The translations under genes were made by a program, and so were the position numbers. From the NCBI RefSeq assembly GCF_000016285.1, contig NC_011989.1:2917001-2981000 (forward strand): a DNA stretch of 64,000 bases, written 5' to 3'. This document shows, piece by piece, positions 1 to 7,837 of this stretch. Source of the DNA: Allorhizobium ampelinum S4 (GTDB lineage Bacteria; Pseudomonadota; Alphaproteobacteria; Rhizobiales; Rhizobiaceae). How positions within the stretch are numbered: position 1 is the first letter of the stretch; every line of letters begins with the position of its first letter. Below the pieces are notes generated by a model. That model saw only the letters and a program-made list of their open reading frames with translations. It made no database searches and was not told where the DNA came from.

Positions 1-2
1 AG

Positions 3-317
3 CTGACCGGCACCGATAGCCTGACGGTCACCTGCATTCTGATGTTTATTCTCGTCATGTCCATCGGCGGCATCATGCCGGGTTGCAACGTGCTGGCAAT
101 GGAAGCCCACGGCTCGATTGCCGGAACTGCCGCCGCCCTGGCGGGAGGCCTTTCCTTTGGTGCAGGCGCCCTGTCCAGTTTTGTCCTTGGATTGCTGGAA
201 AACGGCACCGCCCTGCCTCTGGTCTGCGTCATGGCCGGTTGCGGTATCCTGGCCGTACTTGTCACCCAGGTATTTTTCGAGGATCGGCAAGAGACAACAG
301 TTCCTGAAAAAGCCTGA
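3..317 (+). CDS. MFS transporter, C-terminal fragment (5' end outside window)
   Basis: The frame is open from base 3 to a TGA at 315-317, so this is the last ~104 codons of a gene that begins before the window. What is visible is hydrophobic and glycine/alanine rich, with about two and a half membrane segments and a short charged tail (FFEDRQETTVPEKA). The pattern AGTAAALAGG followed by a GALSS stretch and a final helix resembles the last two helices of Bcr/CflA-type drug:H+ antiporters of the major facilitator superfamily. The substrate cannot be told. It would sit in the inner membrane. The family call is moderate because only the end is seen. Confidence 0.6.
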   Translation: MTGTDSLTVTCILMFILVMSIGGIMPGCNVLAMEAHGSIAGTAAALAGGLSFGAGALSSFVLGLLENGTALPLVCVMAGCGILAVLVTQVFFEDRQETTVPEKA

Positions 318-371
318 CGAGGATCGGGAATTCTGCTCGAATGGTGGCACGGTAACTCCCTACATCTGCTA

Positions 372-413
372 CATAATTCTCGGCTTAAGCCGATTCAGCT
401 TTAAGGAATTATG
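372..413. repeat. Dispersed intergenic palindrome, degenerate copy A1
   Basis: CATAATTC (372-379) is matched by its reverse complement GAATTATG (406-413), with an imperfect TTAAG/CTTTAA interior. The same outer arms and the trailing ...ATGCAGTA recur in a much better copy at 23431-23472. Short palindromes of this TGCATAATTCC type are scattered between genes in rhizobial genomes. It lies ~55 nt after the MFS stop codon. Confidence 0.55.
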
Positions 414-425
414 CAGTAAAACGAG

Positions 426-449
426 AGGGCAAGCATTGCCGCTTGCCCT
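426..449. terminator. GC-rich hairpin after the MFS gene
   Basis: AGGGCAAGC (426-434) and GCTTGCCCT (441-449) form a perfect 9-bp stem with a 6-nt loop, about 110 nt after the stop of the MFS gene. There is no long T run on either side, so it may be a weak or Rho-assisted terminator or simply an RNA 3' end structure. Confidence 0.4.
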
Positions 450-599
450 TGACAGCTCCTGTTTATTCAATCCTATTGCAAGCTAAAAAGCTGTGCGCAT
501 GCATAGCGATGCTGCCCGCCTTTTGCGGTATCGATCACAGGGTTCTGTGGAAAGAAATACGAGGCGTCCATTGAAAATGACCTTTCGTATTTAACTTTC

Positions 600-634
600 A
601 AATGCCTCAAACCACTGATAAGTTTGAGGTATTT
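600..634. other. 13-bp hairpin in the cysC upstream region
   Basis: AAATGCCTCAAAC (600-612) pairs with GTTTGAGGTATTT (622-634), one G-U wobble, 9-nt loop. It sits in the 478-bp gene-free stretch between the MFS fragment and cysC. Apart from this hairpin, the one at 426 and the palindrome at 372 I see nothing definite there; a small RNA or a leader structure for cysC is possible but unsupported. Confidence 0.35.
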
Positions 635-795
635 TACATTGATCAAATCCGGGAATGCGGTCCACATTGAAGATGCCTTCCTAAGAAATGGCAATAAAAG
701 GCACTTTCATTCATCGATTCAATCGTTATAAACTAAACTTAAGCAGGCAGACGGCAGAAAAATAGGGCCATCGTTTCGAGGGGAAACGCCGAAAG

Positions 796-1425
796 ATGAT
801 AGCAGCGCATGACACGAGGACAATCGTGACGTCACAGCAAAACATCGTCGTCCAGCAATTGCAGGTTCGCCGGGAGGCGCGCGCTATCATCAAACGCCAG
901 CATCCCCGGGTGATCTGGCTGACGGGGCTTTCGGGTTCGGGAAAATCCACTGTGGCCAACGCCCTGGAAAGCCAACTGCACGGCCAAGGATACCACACCT
1001 ATATTCTCGACGGCGACAATGTCCGCCACGGATTGAACCGCGATCTGGGCTTTTCCGATGCCGACAGGGTGGAAAATATCCGCCGGGTAGCAGAAGTCGC
1101 CAAGCTGATGGCGGATGCAGGCCTAATCGTGATCGTCTCATTCATCTCCCCCTTTCAGGCCGACCGCGACATGGCCCGCGCCTTGATGGCAGACGGTGAA
1201 TTCATCGAAGTTTTCATCGATACGCCCTTGCAGGAATGCATGCGGCGCGATCCGAAAGGCCTTTATCGCCGGGCGCTGATGGGAGAGATCAAGCAGTTTA
1301 CCGGGGTCAGTTCCAGTTACGAGGCGCCACAACATCCGGATATTCATTTGAAGACCACGCAGGCCACTCCAACGGAAATGGCCAACCAGGTGATTGGTTA
1401 TCTCACCGAAATCGCACCTGCCTGA
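796..1425 (+). CDS. cysC: Adenylyl-sulfate (APS) kinase
   Basis: Cytoplasmic kinase that phosphorylates APS at the 3' hydroxyl to give PAPS, the donor for sulfotransferases. The 209-residue protein has a textbook P-loop GLSGSGKST (residues 44-52), the [17 protein letters not shown] segment (71-87) that binds the nucleotide, FISPF (116-120) and DPKGLY (152-157), all diagnostic for CysC. It is a stand-alone kinase, not the CysNC/NodQ fusion, with an N-terminal ~35-residue extension typical of bacterial CysC. The ATG at 796 is preceded by AGGGG at 778-783, slightly far; a later start cannot be excluded. cysQ follows 73 bp downstream. Because assimilatory sulfate reduction in many rhizobia uses APS directly, this kinase may serve sulfation of surface molecules rather than cysteine synthesis (inference). 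Confidence 0.93.
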   Translation: MIAAHDTRTIVTSQQNIVVQQLQVRREARAIIKRQHPRVIWLTGLSGSGKSTVANALESQLHGQGYHTYILDGDNVRHGLNRDLGFSDADRVENIRRVAEVAKLMADAGLIVIVSFISPFQADRDMARALMADGEFIEVFIDTPLQECMRRDPKGLYRRALMGEIKQFTGVSSSYEAPQHPDIHLKTTQATPTEMANQVIGYLTEIAPA

Positions 1426-1498
1426 TAGAAAACATGGACAAATAGAGTGGAAAAATTGAACACGTATCGTGTAGCCTGCGTTTTTTGAGGAACATGAC

Positions 1499-2281
1499 GT
1501 GATTGATTTGTTTGAAAAGGCGGCAATAGCCGCTGGGCGCGATATTATGGACGTGTTCCACAATGGCCCAACGGTGCGCACCAAAAGCGATGCCTCTCCG
1601 GTGACCGAGGCCGATGAGCGGGCGGAAGCGATCATTCTTGCCGCCCTGGCTGCGCAGTTTCCCGCTATTCCCGTTGTGGCCGAGGAAGCCGTTGCCGCTG
1701 GCAATATTCCTCAGACCAGGGGCCAGCCCTTCATTCTGGTCGATCCGCTTGACGGCACCAAGGAATTCATTCGCAAAAGCTCCGATTTCACGGTCAATAT
1801 CGCGCTGATCGAGGCCGGTGTTCCGGTCATGGGCATCGTCTATGCTCCGGCGCGCGGCCAAGCCTATATTGGCGACCGTAATGGCGCCCTCAAGATCGAG
1901 ATCGATGCCAATTTCCAACCGGTCTCGCGACAGTCCATCACGGTCCGTACTCCTTCGGGTACGTTGATTGCAGTGGCCAGCCGCGCGCATAGCGGCCCGG
2001 AAACCGAGGAATTCCTGGTAACCCACGCCATAACAGATACCCGTTCCGTCGGTTCCTCGCTAAAATTCTGCCTTGTGGCGGAAGGTGCGGCCGATGTCTA
2101 TCCACGCTTCGGCCGAACGATGGAATGGGATACAGCCGCAGGCGACGCCGTGCTGCGGGCCGCGGGTGGCATGACAGTCGGACCAGACGGTGCACCGCTG
2201 CTCTACGGTAAACGCGATCAGCTGGATGACAGCGACTTCGCCAATCCCTCCTTCATCGCCTGGGGTGACAGACAGGCCTGA
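1499..2281 (+). CDS. cysQ: 3'(2'),5'-bisphosphate nucleotidase (PAP phosphatase)
   Basis: Hydrolyses 3'-phosphoadenosine 5'-phosphate, the by-product of PAPS use, to AMP; a Mg2+-dependent, Li+-sensitive enzyme of the inositol monophosphatase superfamily. The 260-residue protein shows the metal-binding EEA (62-64), DPLDGTKEF (82-90) and the C-terminal MEWDTAAGDAVL (208-219), which together define CysQ. The start is GTG at 1499, with GAGGAAC immediately upstream at good spacing. It lies 73 bp after cysC on the same strand, so synthesis and disposal of PAPS are probably co-regulated. Length is normal for the family and no key residue is missing. Confidence 0.93.
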   Translation: MIDLFEKAAIAAGRDIMDVFHNGPTVRTKSDASPVTEADERAEAIILAALAAQFPAIPVVAEEAVAAGNIPQTRGQPFILVDPLDGTKEFIRKSSDFTVNIALIEAGVPVMGIVYAPARGQAYIGDRNGALKIEIDANFQPVSRQSITVRTPSGTLIAVASRAHSGPETEEFLVTHAITDTRSVGSSLKFCLVAEGAADVYPRFGRTMEWDTAAGDAVLRAAGGMTVGPDGAPLLYGKRDQLDDSDFANPSFIAWGDRQA

Positions 2282-2510
2282 GCCTTCAGCATTCCCCGGT
2301 GAACGCGAAACCGGGAATTGCCTGAAAAATCATATCTCTCCTGCCGGTCTTATCCACGGTCAAACGCCCTCGCCGATAATGGCGCGAGCCCTGGAGCCTG
2401 GCCTACCGATTCCATCGGCTCAGCTAGGCTCCGGATTTTGACAGGATGCGATCTCCGGCCCGGTCTTGCGTGCCAACCGGATATCGCTCCACATTGATGG
2501 AGACGACACC

Positions 2511-3548
2511 ATGGCAGACAATAGTCCACGCCTCGATTTGCCTTATATCCTGCCCTCCCAGGCCCAGAAACATGTCACCCATAACGAAGCGCTGCTGGTT
2601 CTCGATGCAGTAACGCAGCTTGTGATTGAGGGCACTTTTACCACGCCACCTACCTCCCCTGCCGCTGGTACCTGTTACTGGGTTGCCGCCACCGCGACGG
2701 ATGCCTGGGCCGGCAAGGAAGCGCATATCGCCGCCTGGCAGGATGATAGCTGGGCTTTCCTGGCACCCGCCGACGGTTGGCGCGCTTATGTCCGTGCGAC
2801 AGGCCGATTGCAGACCTATGACGGCACGGCCTGGCAGGATCTTGCCCTGCCCGACACGGCCACCTTTTCCCGGCTTGGTATCAATGCCACGGCTGATGAT
2901 ACCAACCGGCTGGCAGTGTCGAGCGATGCCGTGCTTTTCAATCATGCCGGTGGCGACAACAGGTTCAAACTCAACAAGGCGGGCGAAAGCAATACAGCAA
3001 CGCTGCTTTACCAATCCAATTGGCAAGGCCGCGCCGAAATGGGGCTGGCCGGGTCGGACCAGTTCAGCATCAAAGTCTGCAATGACAGTGGCAGTTGGAC
3101 CACCGCCTTGCTGATTAGCGGCGACGGAACCGTCACCCAGCCCGCAAGACCCGCCGCCAGGGCCGAACTGACCAGCCCGTCCCTTGCGGTTTCCGGCGGC
3201 ATGGTCACCGGCTTTAACGGGCTGGCCATCAGTCAGGGCAATGTGCTGCTTGCCACCGCGACGGCAAGCGGCAATGGCCAGAGCCTGAAAGTGCCAGTCG
3301 CCGGGCTGTACCTGATCACTGTCACCCTCTCCACAACAGCTACCAACACCTATACCACTACCGTAGTGGATAGCGCCCAGACGAGCCTCGCAAAGATGAC
3401 TGTCGGCACCACCGCCGCCGCTACAGAGACCCATGCGACAGCCCTGATCACGCTGGAGGCCGGAGCGGAAATCAGCCTTTTGCATAATGGCACGGCCACA
3501 TTTTCCACCACCGGTGCGGGTGTAAAATTTTCGATATTTCTAATATGA
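2511..3548 (+). CDS. DUF2793 protein with C1q-like C-terminal domain
   Basis: 345 residues from the ATG at 2511, chosen because GGAG precedes it; an in-frame ATG at 2466 is less likely. The N-terminal half (SPRLDLPYILPSQAQKHVTH..., then repeated Trp-rich AGTCYWVAATATDAWAGKE and GWRAYVRATG) matches my knowledge of DUF2793, found in phage and phage-derived tail or fibre proteins of alphaproteobacteria. The last ~100 residues, with PVAGLYLITVTL, EAGAEISLLHN and a final GVKFSIFLI, read like a C1q/TNF-type jelly-roll, a trimeric fold common at fibre tips. There is no signal peptide and no other phage gene nearby. It sits between cysQ and a sugar transferase. Role unknown; surface or fibre protein is inference. 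Confidence 0.72.
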   Translation: MADNSPRLDLPYILPSQAQKHVTHNEALLVLDAVTQLVIEGTFTTPPTSPAAGTCYWVAATATDAWAGKEAHIAAWQDDSWAFLAPADGWRAYVRATGRLQTYDGTAWQDLALPDTATFSRLGINATADDTNRLAVSSDAVLFNHAGGDNRFKLNKAGESNTATLLYQSNWQGRAEMGLAGSDQFSIKVCNDSGSWTTALLISGDGTVTQPARPAARAELTSPSLAVSGGMVTGFNGLAISQGNVLLATATASGNGQSLKVPVAGLYLITVTLSTTATNTYTTTVVDSAQTSLAKMTVGTTAAATETHATALITLEAGAEISLLHNGTATFSTTGAGVKFSIFLI

Positions 3549-3836
3549 TGCACACTATCGTCGTCAAAGTGGCGTAGCAAAATGGCAACAATGTTCCGAA
3601 TTGAGAAAATAGACCCAAGAAGAAACATTTTCTTCAGAAGGTTAACCATTCATTAAGTTTGTTCATGACGAGCGCCCTATTTGGGACTACATAAGCCACA
3701 AGAACTTTAGTCGGGAACAAATGGCGGTGCGGGAGCAGAGGAAATACACTCGGCTCGCATCTGCACGCAACCAAGAATCTGGAACAGTCGACACCGGTAT
3801 AATCGGCTCGGCTGCTCCAGGAGGGACGAGGCTGGA

Positions 3837-4517
3837 ATGGGTGTACCGCATGCACAGCAAGGCCTTCAGGCACGTCGCATCAACCGACGACGGACACGCC
3901 TTTCAAGACATCGGATTCATCTGATTGCAAAACGAAGCCTCGACATCCTGATCTCGATCAGTGCATTGACGGTCTTGCTGCCGTTTCTCCTATCGGTCGC
4001 AGCACTGATCAAACTCACCTCCCCCGGCCCGGTCCTGTTTCGGCAGATCCGCTGGGGCCGCGACCAGCAGAAAATCCGCATCTACAAATTCCGCACCATG
4101 TATGCTGCGGAATGTGACGATAGCGGCGTGCGGCAAACCACCGAAAACGACCCCCGTATCACTGTCGTCGGTGCGGTCCTGCGGCGCACCAATATCGACG
4201 AACTTCCACAATTACTGAATGTGTTGAAGGGCGACATGTCGCTGGTCGGGCCACGCTGCCACGCGATCGGCATGTTGGCCGCCGGCATGCCCTACGAGGA
4301 TCTGGTTAGCGACTATCATCACCGTCATCAGGTCAAGCCCGGTCTGACCGGCCTTGCCCAGATGCGTGGCCTGCGTGGACCAACCGGTTCCGCCGCCAAA
4401 GCCCGCGCCCGGATCGCCGCCGATCTGTTTTATGTGGATAATTTTTCGTTCTGGCTCGATATCAAGATCATTCTCGGCACCATCCATTCCGAACTGACTT
4501 GCGGCAAAGGCTTTTAA
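3837..4517 (+). CDS. Exopolysaccharide-type sugar transferase (undecaprenyl-phosphate sugar-1-phosphate transferase)
   Basis: Inner-membrane enzyme of the ExoY/WcaJ family (Bacterial sugar transferase) that loads the first sugar-1-phosphate on undecaprenyl phosphate. Of 226 residues, ~30-60 hold the signature [19 protein letters not shown] membrane helix; then [45 protein letters not shown] and [14 protein letters not shown], the conserved catalytic core, and a C-terminal YYVDN-like [12 protein letters not shown]. It is the short ExoY form lacking the extra N-terminal helices of PssZ/WcaJ. The start at 3837 has GGACGAGG upstream; the Arg-rich first 28 residues are unusual and a start nearer KRSLDI is possible. 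No other glycan genes adjoin on the same strand. Confidence 0.88.
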   Translation: MGVPHAQQGLQARRINRRRTRLSRHRIHLIAKRSLDILISISALTVLLPFLLSVAALIKLTSPGPVLFRQIRWGRDQQKIRIYKFRTMYAAECDDSGVRQTTENDPRITVVGAVLRRTNIDELPQLLNVLKGDMSLVGPRCHAIGMLAAGMPYEDLVSDYHHRHQVKPGLTGLAQMRGLRGPTGSAAKARARIAADLFYVDNFSFWLDIKIILGTIHSELTCGKGF

Positions 4518-4999
4518 AGAGAATGGCCTCACCTGATCTGGCCGAAATTATCCGATAAAAACACCGCCAACTGTGAGCGGGACTGCAAATTCTTTCCATA
4601 TTCGACAAATTTGTCTCGAAAAAACGCAAGTTCACGACCCCCGCCCAGCGGCCAAGTCCGTCCAAACGGTCTCCTGATGCCTTTGATTCGCACAGCGCGC
4701 TGCCAAAATTCAAATCTTGTCAAGTCAGAACAACTGAGTGATCACAAATTATTAAATCCAAACCGTAGGATTTCATCGAAATCAAGATTTACACAAATTT
4801 TTTTGAGTAAAAATAGATCTCTGCTGATAGTTTAACGGCAATAAAGTTTGCGATAAACCCCATATATACATAGAATTTATGCATTCTCACTTACGCTCGG
4901 CTTGTCAGAGTGTCGTCTTCATCAGAAAACGCCGTTTCTACGTGACATCAGCAGCCTTGGCCAAGTCCCTAAAATTCTTATCAAATTGTTACCCGGTGC
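4518..4999. other. Gene-free stretch between sugar transferase and sciP
   Basis: About 480 bp, noticeably A+T rich from 4740 to 4880 (runs of A and T, e.g. around 4790-4815). I see no credible coding frame, tRNA or clear terminator. It presumably holds the 3' end of the sugar transferase transcript and distal promoter elements for sciP. Confidence 0.5.
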
Positions 5000-5014
5000 T
5001 TAGGTAATTTTTAA
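5000..5014 (+). promoter_or_regulatory. Candidate CtrA box upstream of sciP
   Basis: TTAG-N7-TTAA (5000-5003, 5011-5014), one base off the alphaproteobacterial CtrA consensus TTAA-N7-TTAA, ending 54 nt before the sciP start. In Caulobacter sciP is itself a CtrA target, which fits. Predicted by eye only. Confidence 0.4.
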
Positions 5015-5068
5015 AGGTGCGGCGTTAGATTTCTGGTCTGTGGTCTTGAGTTTGTATTAGAGAGTCCA

Positions 5069-5344
5069 ATGACCGAAACGATACGCCCGCGAGTTAAATA
5101 TGTTATCGGCCCTGACGGCAGTCCGTTGACAATTGCCGACCTGCCGCCAGCAAATACCCGTCGCTGGGTCATCCGCCGCAAGGCAGAGGTTGTGGCTGCC
5201 GTGCGCGGTGGCCTGTTGAGCCTTGAAGAAGCGTGTGAGCGCTATACGCTGACCGTTGAGGAATTCCTGTCATGGCAGGCCTCCATCAACGACCATGGCT
5301 TGCAGGGCCTCAGAACGACCCGTATCCAGCAATACCGTCATTAA
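5069..5344 (+). CDS. sciP: SciP-type CtrA inhibitor (DUF1153)
   Basis: 91-residue helix-turn-helix protein of the DUF1153 family. The core VKYVIGPDGSPLTIADLPP, then TRRWVIRRKAEVVAAVRGGLLSLEEACERYTLTVEEFLSW, is the highly conserved SciP sequence. In Caulobacter SciP binds CtrA and blocks recruitment of RNA polymerase at CtrA-activated promoters in G1-type cells. The first HTH-like segment (residues ~35-70) resembles transposase-type DNA-binding domains. The ATG is preceded by AGAG at 5060-5063. Its neighbour set (ctrA, chpT) strongly supports the identity. A strong inverted repeat follows 110 bp downstream. Confidence 0.9.
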   Translation: MTETIRPRVKYVIGPDGSPLTIADLPPANTRRWVIRRKAEVVAAVRGGLLSLEEACERYTLTVEEFLSWQASINDHGLQGLRTTRIQQYRH

Positions 5345-5453
5345 AATCAGACGGGGCCTGGGATTGGGGCCGGGCCTGAAGACGAAGGCTCGAAGAGGTC
5401 GACCACACCTCGCCTCGCCAGATGCCGCCTTGCCAGATCCTGCCTTGAAGGAA

Positions 5454-5497
5454 TTGCAAATATCTCAGATGCCTCAGGGTATTTGAGATATTTGCAA
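5454..5497. terminator. 14-bp perfect inverted repeat after sciP
   Basis: TTGCAAATATCTCA (5454-5467) and TGAGATATTTGCAA (5484-5497) are exact reverse complements separated by 16 nt. It lies 110 bp after the sciP stop. No T run follows, so it may end the sciP transcript, stabilise it, or be a protein-binding palindrome. Confidence 0.45.
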
Positions 5498-5996
5498 AGC
5501 CCTACGATCAGCCATTTTCAAGATCGCTTTGATTAATGCACCAGCGGAGCTACGGCGTATACGCTGAGCAAAGTGCCTCTGGGCCCGGACGCGTGACGCC
5601 TCCGCGACAACACCAGGCAACCGACTGGCACGACGTCCGACCGATTGTCGTGAGAGATTTGATTTTTCGATTTCCACTCCGCCGAATGTGCCCCAGGCAA
5701 ATCCCTTAAGCTTTTTTCAGCCTTCAGTTAACCCAGACGCCTTCCCAGTCACCACAGGACGTTGGGATGTGAATGGTTTTCACCGGAAGCTGCTGTCCCC
5801 TCACCTATCACAGATGTCGGCTTCATAGGGGATCGGTCCGGATATTGGACCGAACCGTGGACCGTGTGGGGAACTCCGATGCAAAACGCTGATTATCGCA
5901 GCGGGCGAGCGAAGGTTTTTTGCATGATGCCGCCGTGGGTATCCTTAATCGGGCAAATAGCTGAAAAAATAAATATCATATGGTCGCGGATGAAAA
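5498..5996. other. Gene-free stretch between sciP hairpin and fliJ-like terminator
   Basis: About 500 bp without a convincing gene. The only plus-strand frame of any size (5762-6016, 84 codons) has no Shine-Dalgarno sequence, an odd composition and runs into the terminator hairpin of the opposite-strand gene, so I do not call it. I see no tRNA or known regulatory motif. Confidence 0.45.
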
Positions 5997-6022
5997 GGCC
6001 GTTCCATTCCATGTGAACGGCC
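5997..6022 (-). terminator. Rho-independent terminator of the fliJ-like gene
   Basis: On the minus strand GGCCGTTC (6022-6015) and GAACGGCC (6004-5997) form an 8-bp stem with 10-nt loop followed by TTTT (5996-5993). It is 74 bp past the stop codon at 6096. Confidence 0.6.
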
Positions 6023-6095
6023 AGGCAATGAAACCATCATCGAGCAGGTCCCATTCCCTGCCTGCCTTTGTCATCTACGATCAGGATCTTCGCCG

Positions 6096-6446
6096 TTAAG
6101 CACGAGCCCGCTGCTGACTGTCGCGCTCTTCCAACGCAGCTGCCTTGGCATGTTCAGCCTCGGCCAGTTCCAGTGACAGTTCCGCGGCATCTTGCTGAAC
6201 CTTCAGCTCGCGAATCGAATCCTGCAGGTTATCGGCACGCTGGCGGGCGGCCTTTGCAAAAGTCGGATAGGCGAAATGCGAAGCATCCGTGATGCCCGCC
6301 TTTTTTTCTTCCAGAGAAATCTGATTCTCCAGTTCCTTGGCCATACGTTCAAATTCAGACATCATTAACTGCAATTGTTGCAGCTGCCGACGCTTCTCGG
6401 TAACCTGAAATGCCTTCAGGCGAACTAGGCTGTCACGCGACTTCAT
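6096..6446 (-). CDS. fliJ: FliJ-like coiled-coil protein
   Basis: 116 residues from the ATG at 6446, which has CGGGAG 8 nt upstream; a longer frame to 6539 lacks such a site. Almost entirely helical coiled coil with heptad-like Leu/Met/Ala spacing (MKSRDSLVRLKAFQVTEKRR start, long Glu/Ala-rich C terminus), cytoplasmic, no signal peptide. The gene next to ctrA in Rhizobiales is annotated as the flagellar export chaperone FliJ, which links the FliI ATPase to the export gate. The length is close to FliJ but sequence evidence is weak because coiled coils look alike. Divergent from ctrA, sharing a 445-bp control region; CtrA control of a flagellar gene would be expected. Confidence 0.65.
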   Translation of the reverse strand: MKSRDSLVRLKAFQVTEKRRQLQQLQLMMSEFERMAKELENQISLEEKKAGITDASHFAYPTFAKAARQRADNLQDSIRELKVQQDAAELSLELAEAEHAKAAALEERDSQQRARA

Positions 6447-6657
6447 ACGCAATACTCCCGTGATGCGAGACATCCCGCCGTCACTCTGTTTTGACATCGC
6501 CCGCTGACATTTAAACGAATCACCGCGAAAAAATCTCACGGCGTTAACAAAAAACTACCTTTGGTAACCTTTCGTTTACGGGCATCGTTAATGATAAGGG
6601 AGATCTTTTAAAGGTCGGTAAATGCCCGGGTCCAAAATGCAGGACAATGACAATGAT

Positions 6658-6803
6658 GAGTCAATTGAATCGCTTAAGGGGTTTTCTTCCCTTTTCGATT
6701 CATCTGTGGCGATGAGAAAATGACATATGAATCAGGAGGCTAGGCATTATGCTTAATAAATTCGTTACACCTTGCCAGAGTGAATCAGAATTTGTTAACC
6801 ATT
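6658..6803 (+). promoter_or_regulatory. ctrA control region with five GANTC sites and a CtrA half-site
   Basis: GANTC, the methylation target of CcrM, occurs at 6658-6662 (GAGTC), 6667-6671 (GAATC), 6697-6701 (GATTC), 6729-6733 (GAATC) and 6782-6786 (GAATC). A TTAACCATT motif at 6795-6803 matches the Caulobacter CtrA half-site TTAACCAT, 89 nt before the ctrA ATG. Further TTAA half-sites occur at 6544-6547 and 6588-6591, nearer the divergent fliJ-like gene. Caulobacter ctrA has a methylation-sensitive promoter and autoregulation, so the layout is coherent. Promoter -35/-10 elements were not assigned. Confidence 0.6.
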
Positions 6804-6891
6804 TGGTGGCAGCCTTCAAATCAGGCAACGACTGGATCCGTATCGCGTAGTGGGCCATTCAGACCTTTCGGCGGCGGTAAAGGGGATAATT

Positions 6892-7593
6892 ATGCGGGTT
6901 CTACTCATCGAAGACGACAGCGCCACAGCGCAGAGCATCGAACTGATGCTCAAGTCCGAAAGTTTTAACGTCTACACCACCGATCTCGGTGAGGAAGGCG
7001 TCGACCTCGGGAAACTATACGACTACGACATCATCCTGCTGGACCTCAATCTTCCCGACATGTCGGGTTACGAGGTTTTGAGAACGCTTCGCCTGTCCAA
7101 GGTCAAGACACCTATCCTCATCCTGTCCGGCATGGCCGGCATTGAGGACAAGGTTCGCGGTCTCGGCTTCGGCGCTGACGATTACATGACAAAGCCGTTC
7201 CACAAGGACGAGCTTGTTGCCCGCATCCATGCGATCGTTCGTCGTTCCAAGGGCCATGCCCAGTCGATCATCATCACCGGCGAACTGATCGTCAATCTCG
7301 ACGCCAAAACCGTCGAAGTTGGTGGCCAGCGCGTTCACCTGACCGGCAAGGAATACCAGATGCTGGAGCTGCTTTCGCTCCGCAAGGGTACCACGCTGAC
7401 CAAGGAAATGTTCCTTAACCATCTCTATGGTGGCATGGACGAGCCGGAACTGAAAATCATCGACGTGTTCATCTGCAAGCTTCGCAAGAAGCTGGCCAAT
7501 GCCGCCGGTGGTGCAAACTATATCGAAACCGTCTGGGGCCGTGGCTATGTGCTGCGCGAACCTGACAGTGCCGAATATATGGAAACGGCCTGA
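6892..7593 (+). CDS. ctrA: Cell-cycle master response regulator CtrA
   Basis: OmpR-family response regulator that controls DNA replication initiation, division, flagella and envelope genes in alphaproteobacteria. 233 residues from ATG 6892, preceded by AAAGGGGA. Receiver domain: acidic pair in IEDDS (7-9), phosphoacceptor D51 in [13 protein letters not shown]101 in MTKPF. The C-terminal winged helix (about 125-225) ends [16 protein letters not shown] [13 protein letters not shown]. The characteristic CtrA motifs [16 protein letters not shown] and FICKLRKKL are present. It receives phosphate from ChpT, encoded ~0.9 kb downstream on the other strand, and is antagonised by SciP, encoded 1.5 kb upstream. 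Length and all key residues are normal. Confidence 0.97.
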   Translation: MRVLLIEDDSATAQSIELMLKSESFNVYTTDLGEEGVDLGKLYDYDIILLDLNLPDMSGYEVLRTLRLSKVKTPILILSGMAGIEDKVRGLGFGADDYMTKPFHKDELVARIHAIVRRSKGHAQSIIITGELIVNLDAKTVEVGGQRVHLTGKEYQMLELLSLRKGTTLTKEMFLNHLYGGMDEPELKIIDVFICKLRKKLANAAGGANYIETVWGRGYVLREPDSAEYMETA

Positions 7594-7683
7594 CACCGGT
7601 TTGTCGTTACAACGGGGCGTTATTCGTAACGCCTCGCCGTAAATCCCCACCAGTGCCACTCCCGCGCGAGATCGTATGATCTC

Positions 7684-7714
7684 AAAAAAGTCCCTGCATT
7701 GCCGGGACTTTTTT
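7684..7714. terminator. Bidirectional terminator between ctrA and the receiver gene
   Basis: AAAAAAGTCCC (7684-7694) and GGGACTTTTTT (7704-7714) form a perfect 11-bp stem with a 9-nt loop; the A run on one side and T run on the other let it terminate both ctrA (plus) and the convergent receiver gene (minus). Confidence 0.85.
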
Positions 7715-7837
7715 GCGTTGAAGAAAATGGATTGCTGTGACCCCCGACAACGGGGACAGACGATGCATTGAGAGAATCGGACCGAACGTTAACAACCGAT
7801 TTTCGGATAAATCCGCCATGTCTGGAATGATTCGGGA

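Noticed and set aside
473..694. 73-codon minus-strand frame before cysC
   Set aside because: No start signal or conserved features; overlaps the hairpin at 600-634.
2424..3485. Long minus-strand open frame (353 codons) opposite the DUF2793 gene
   Set aside because: Composition is Gly/Arg/His rich, no motif or ribosome site; it mirrors codon structure of the real gene on the other strand.
2511..3548. Prophage or gene-transfer-agent remnant at the DUF2793 gene
   Set aside because: No capsid, tail, terminase or integrase gene within the window; a single fibre-like gene is not enough to call a phage region.
5762..6016. 84-codon plus-strand frame between sciP and the fliJ-like gene
   Set aside because: No ribosome site, unusual composition, and its end lies inside the fliJ-like terminator.
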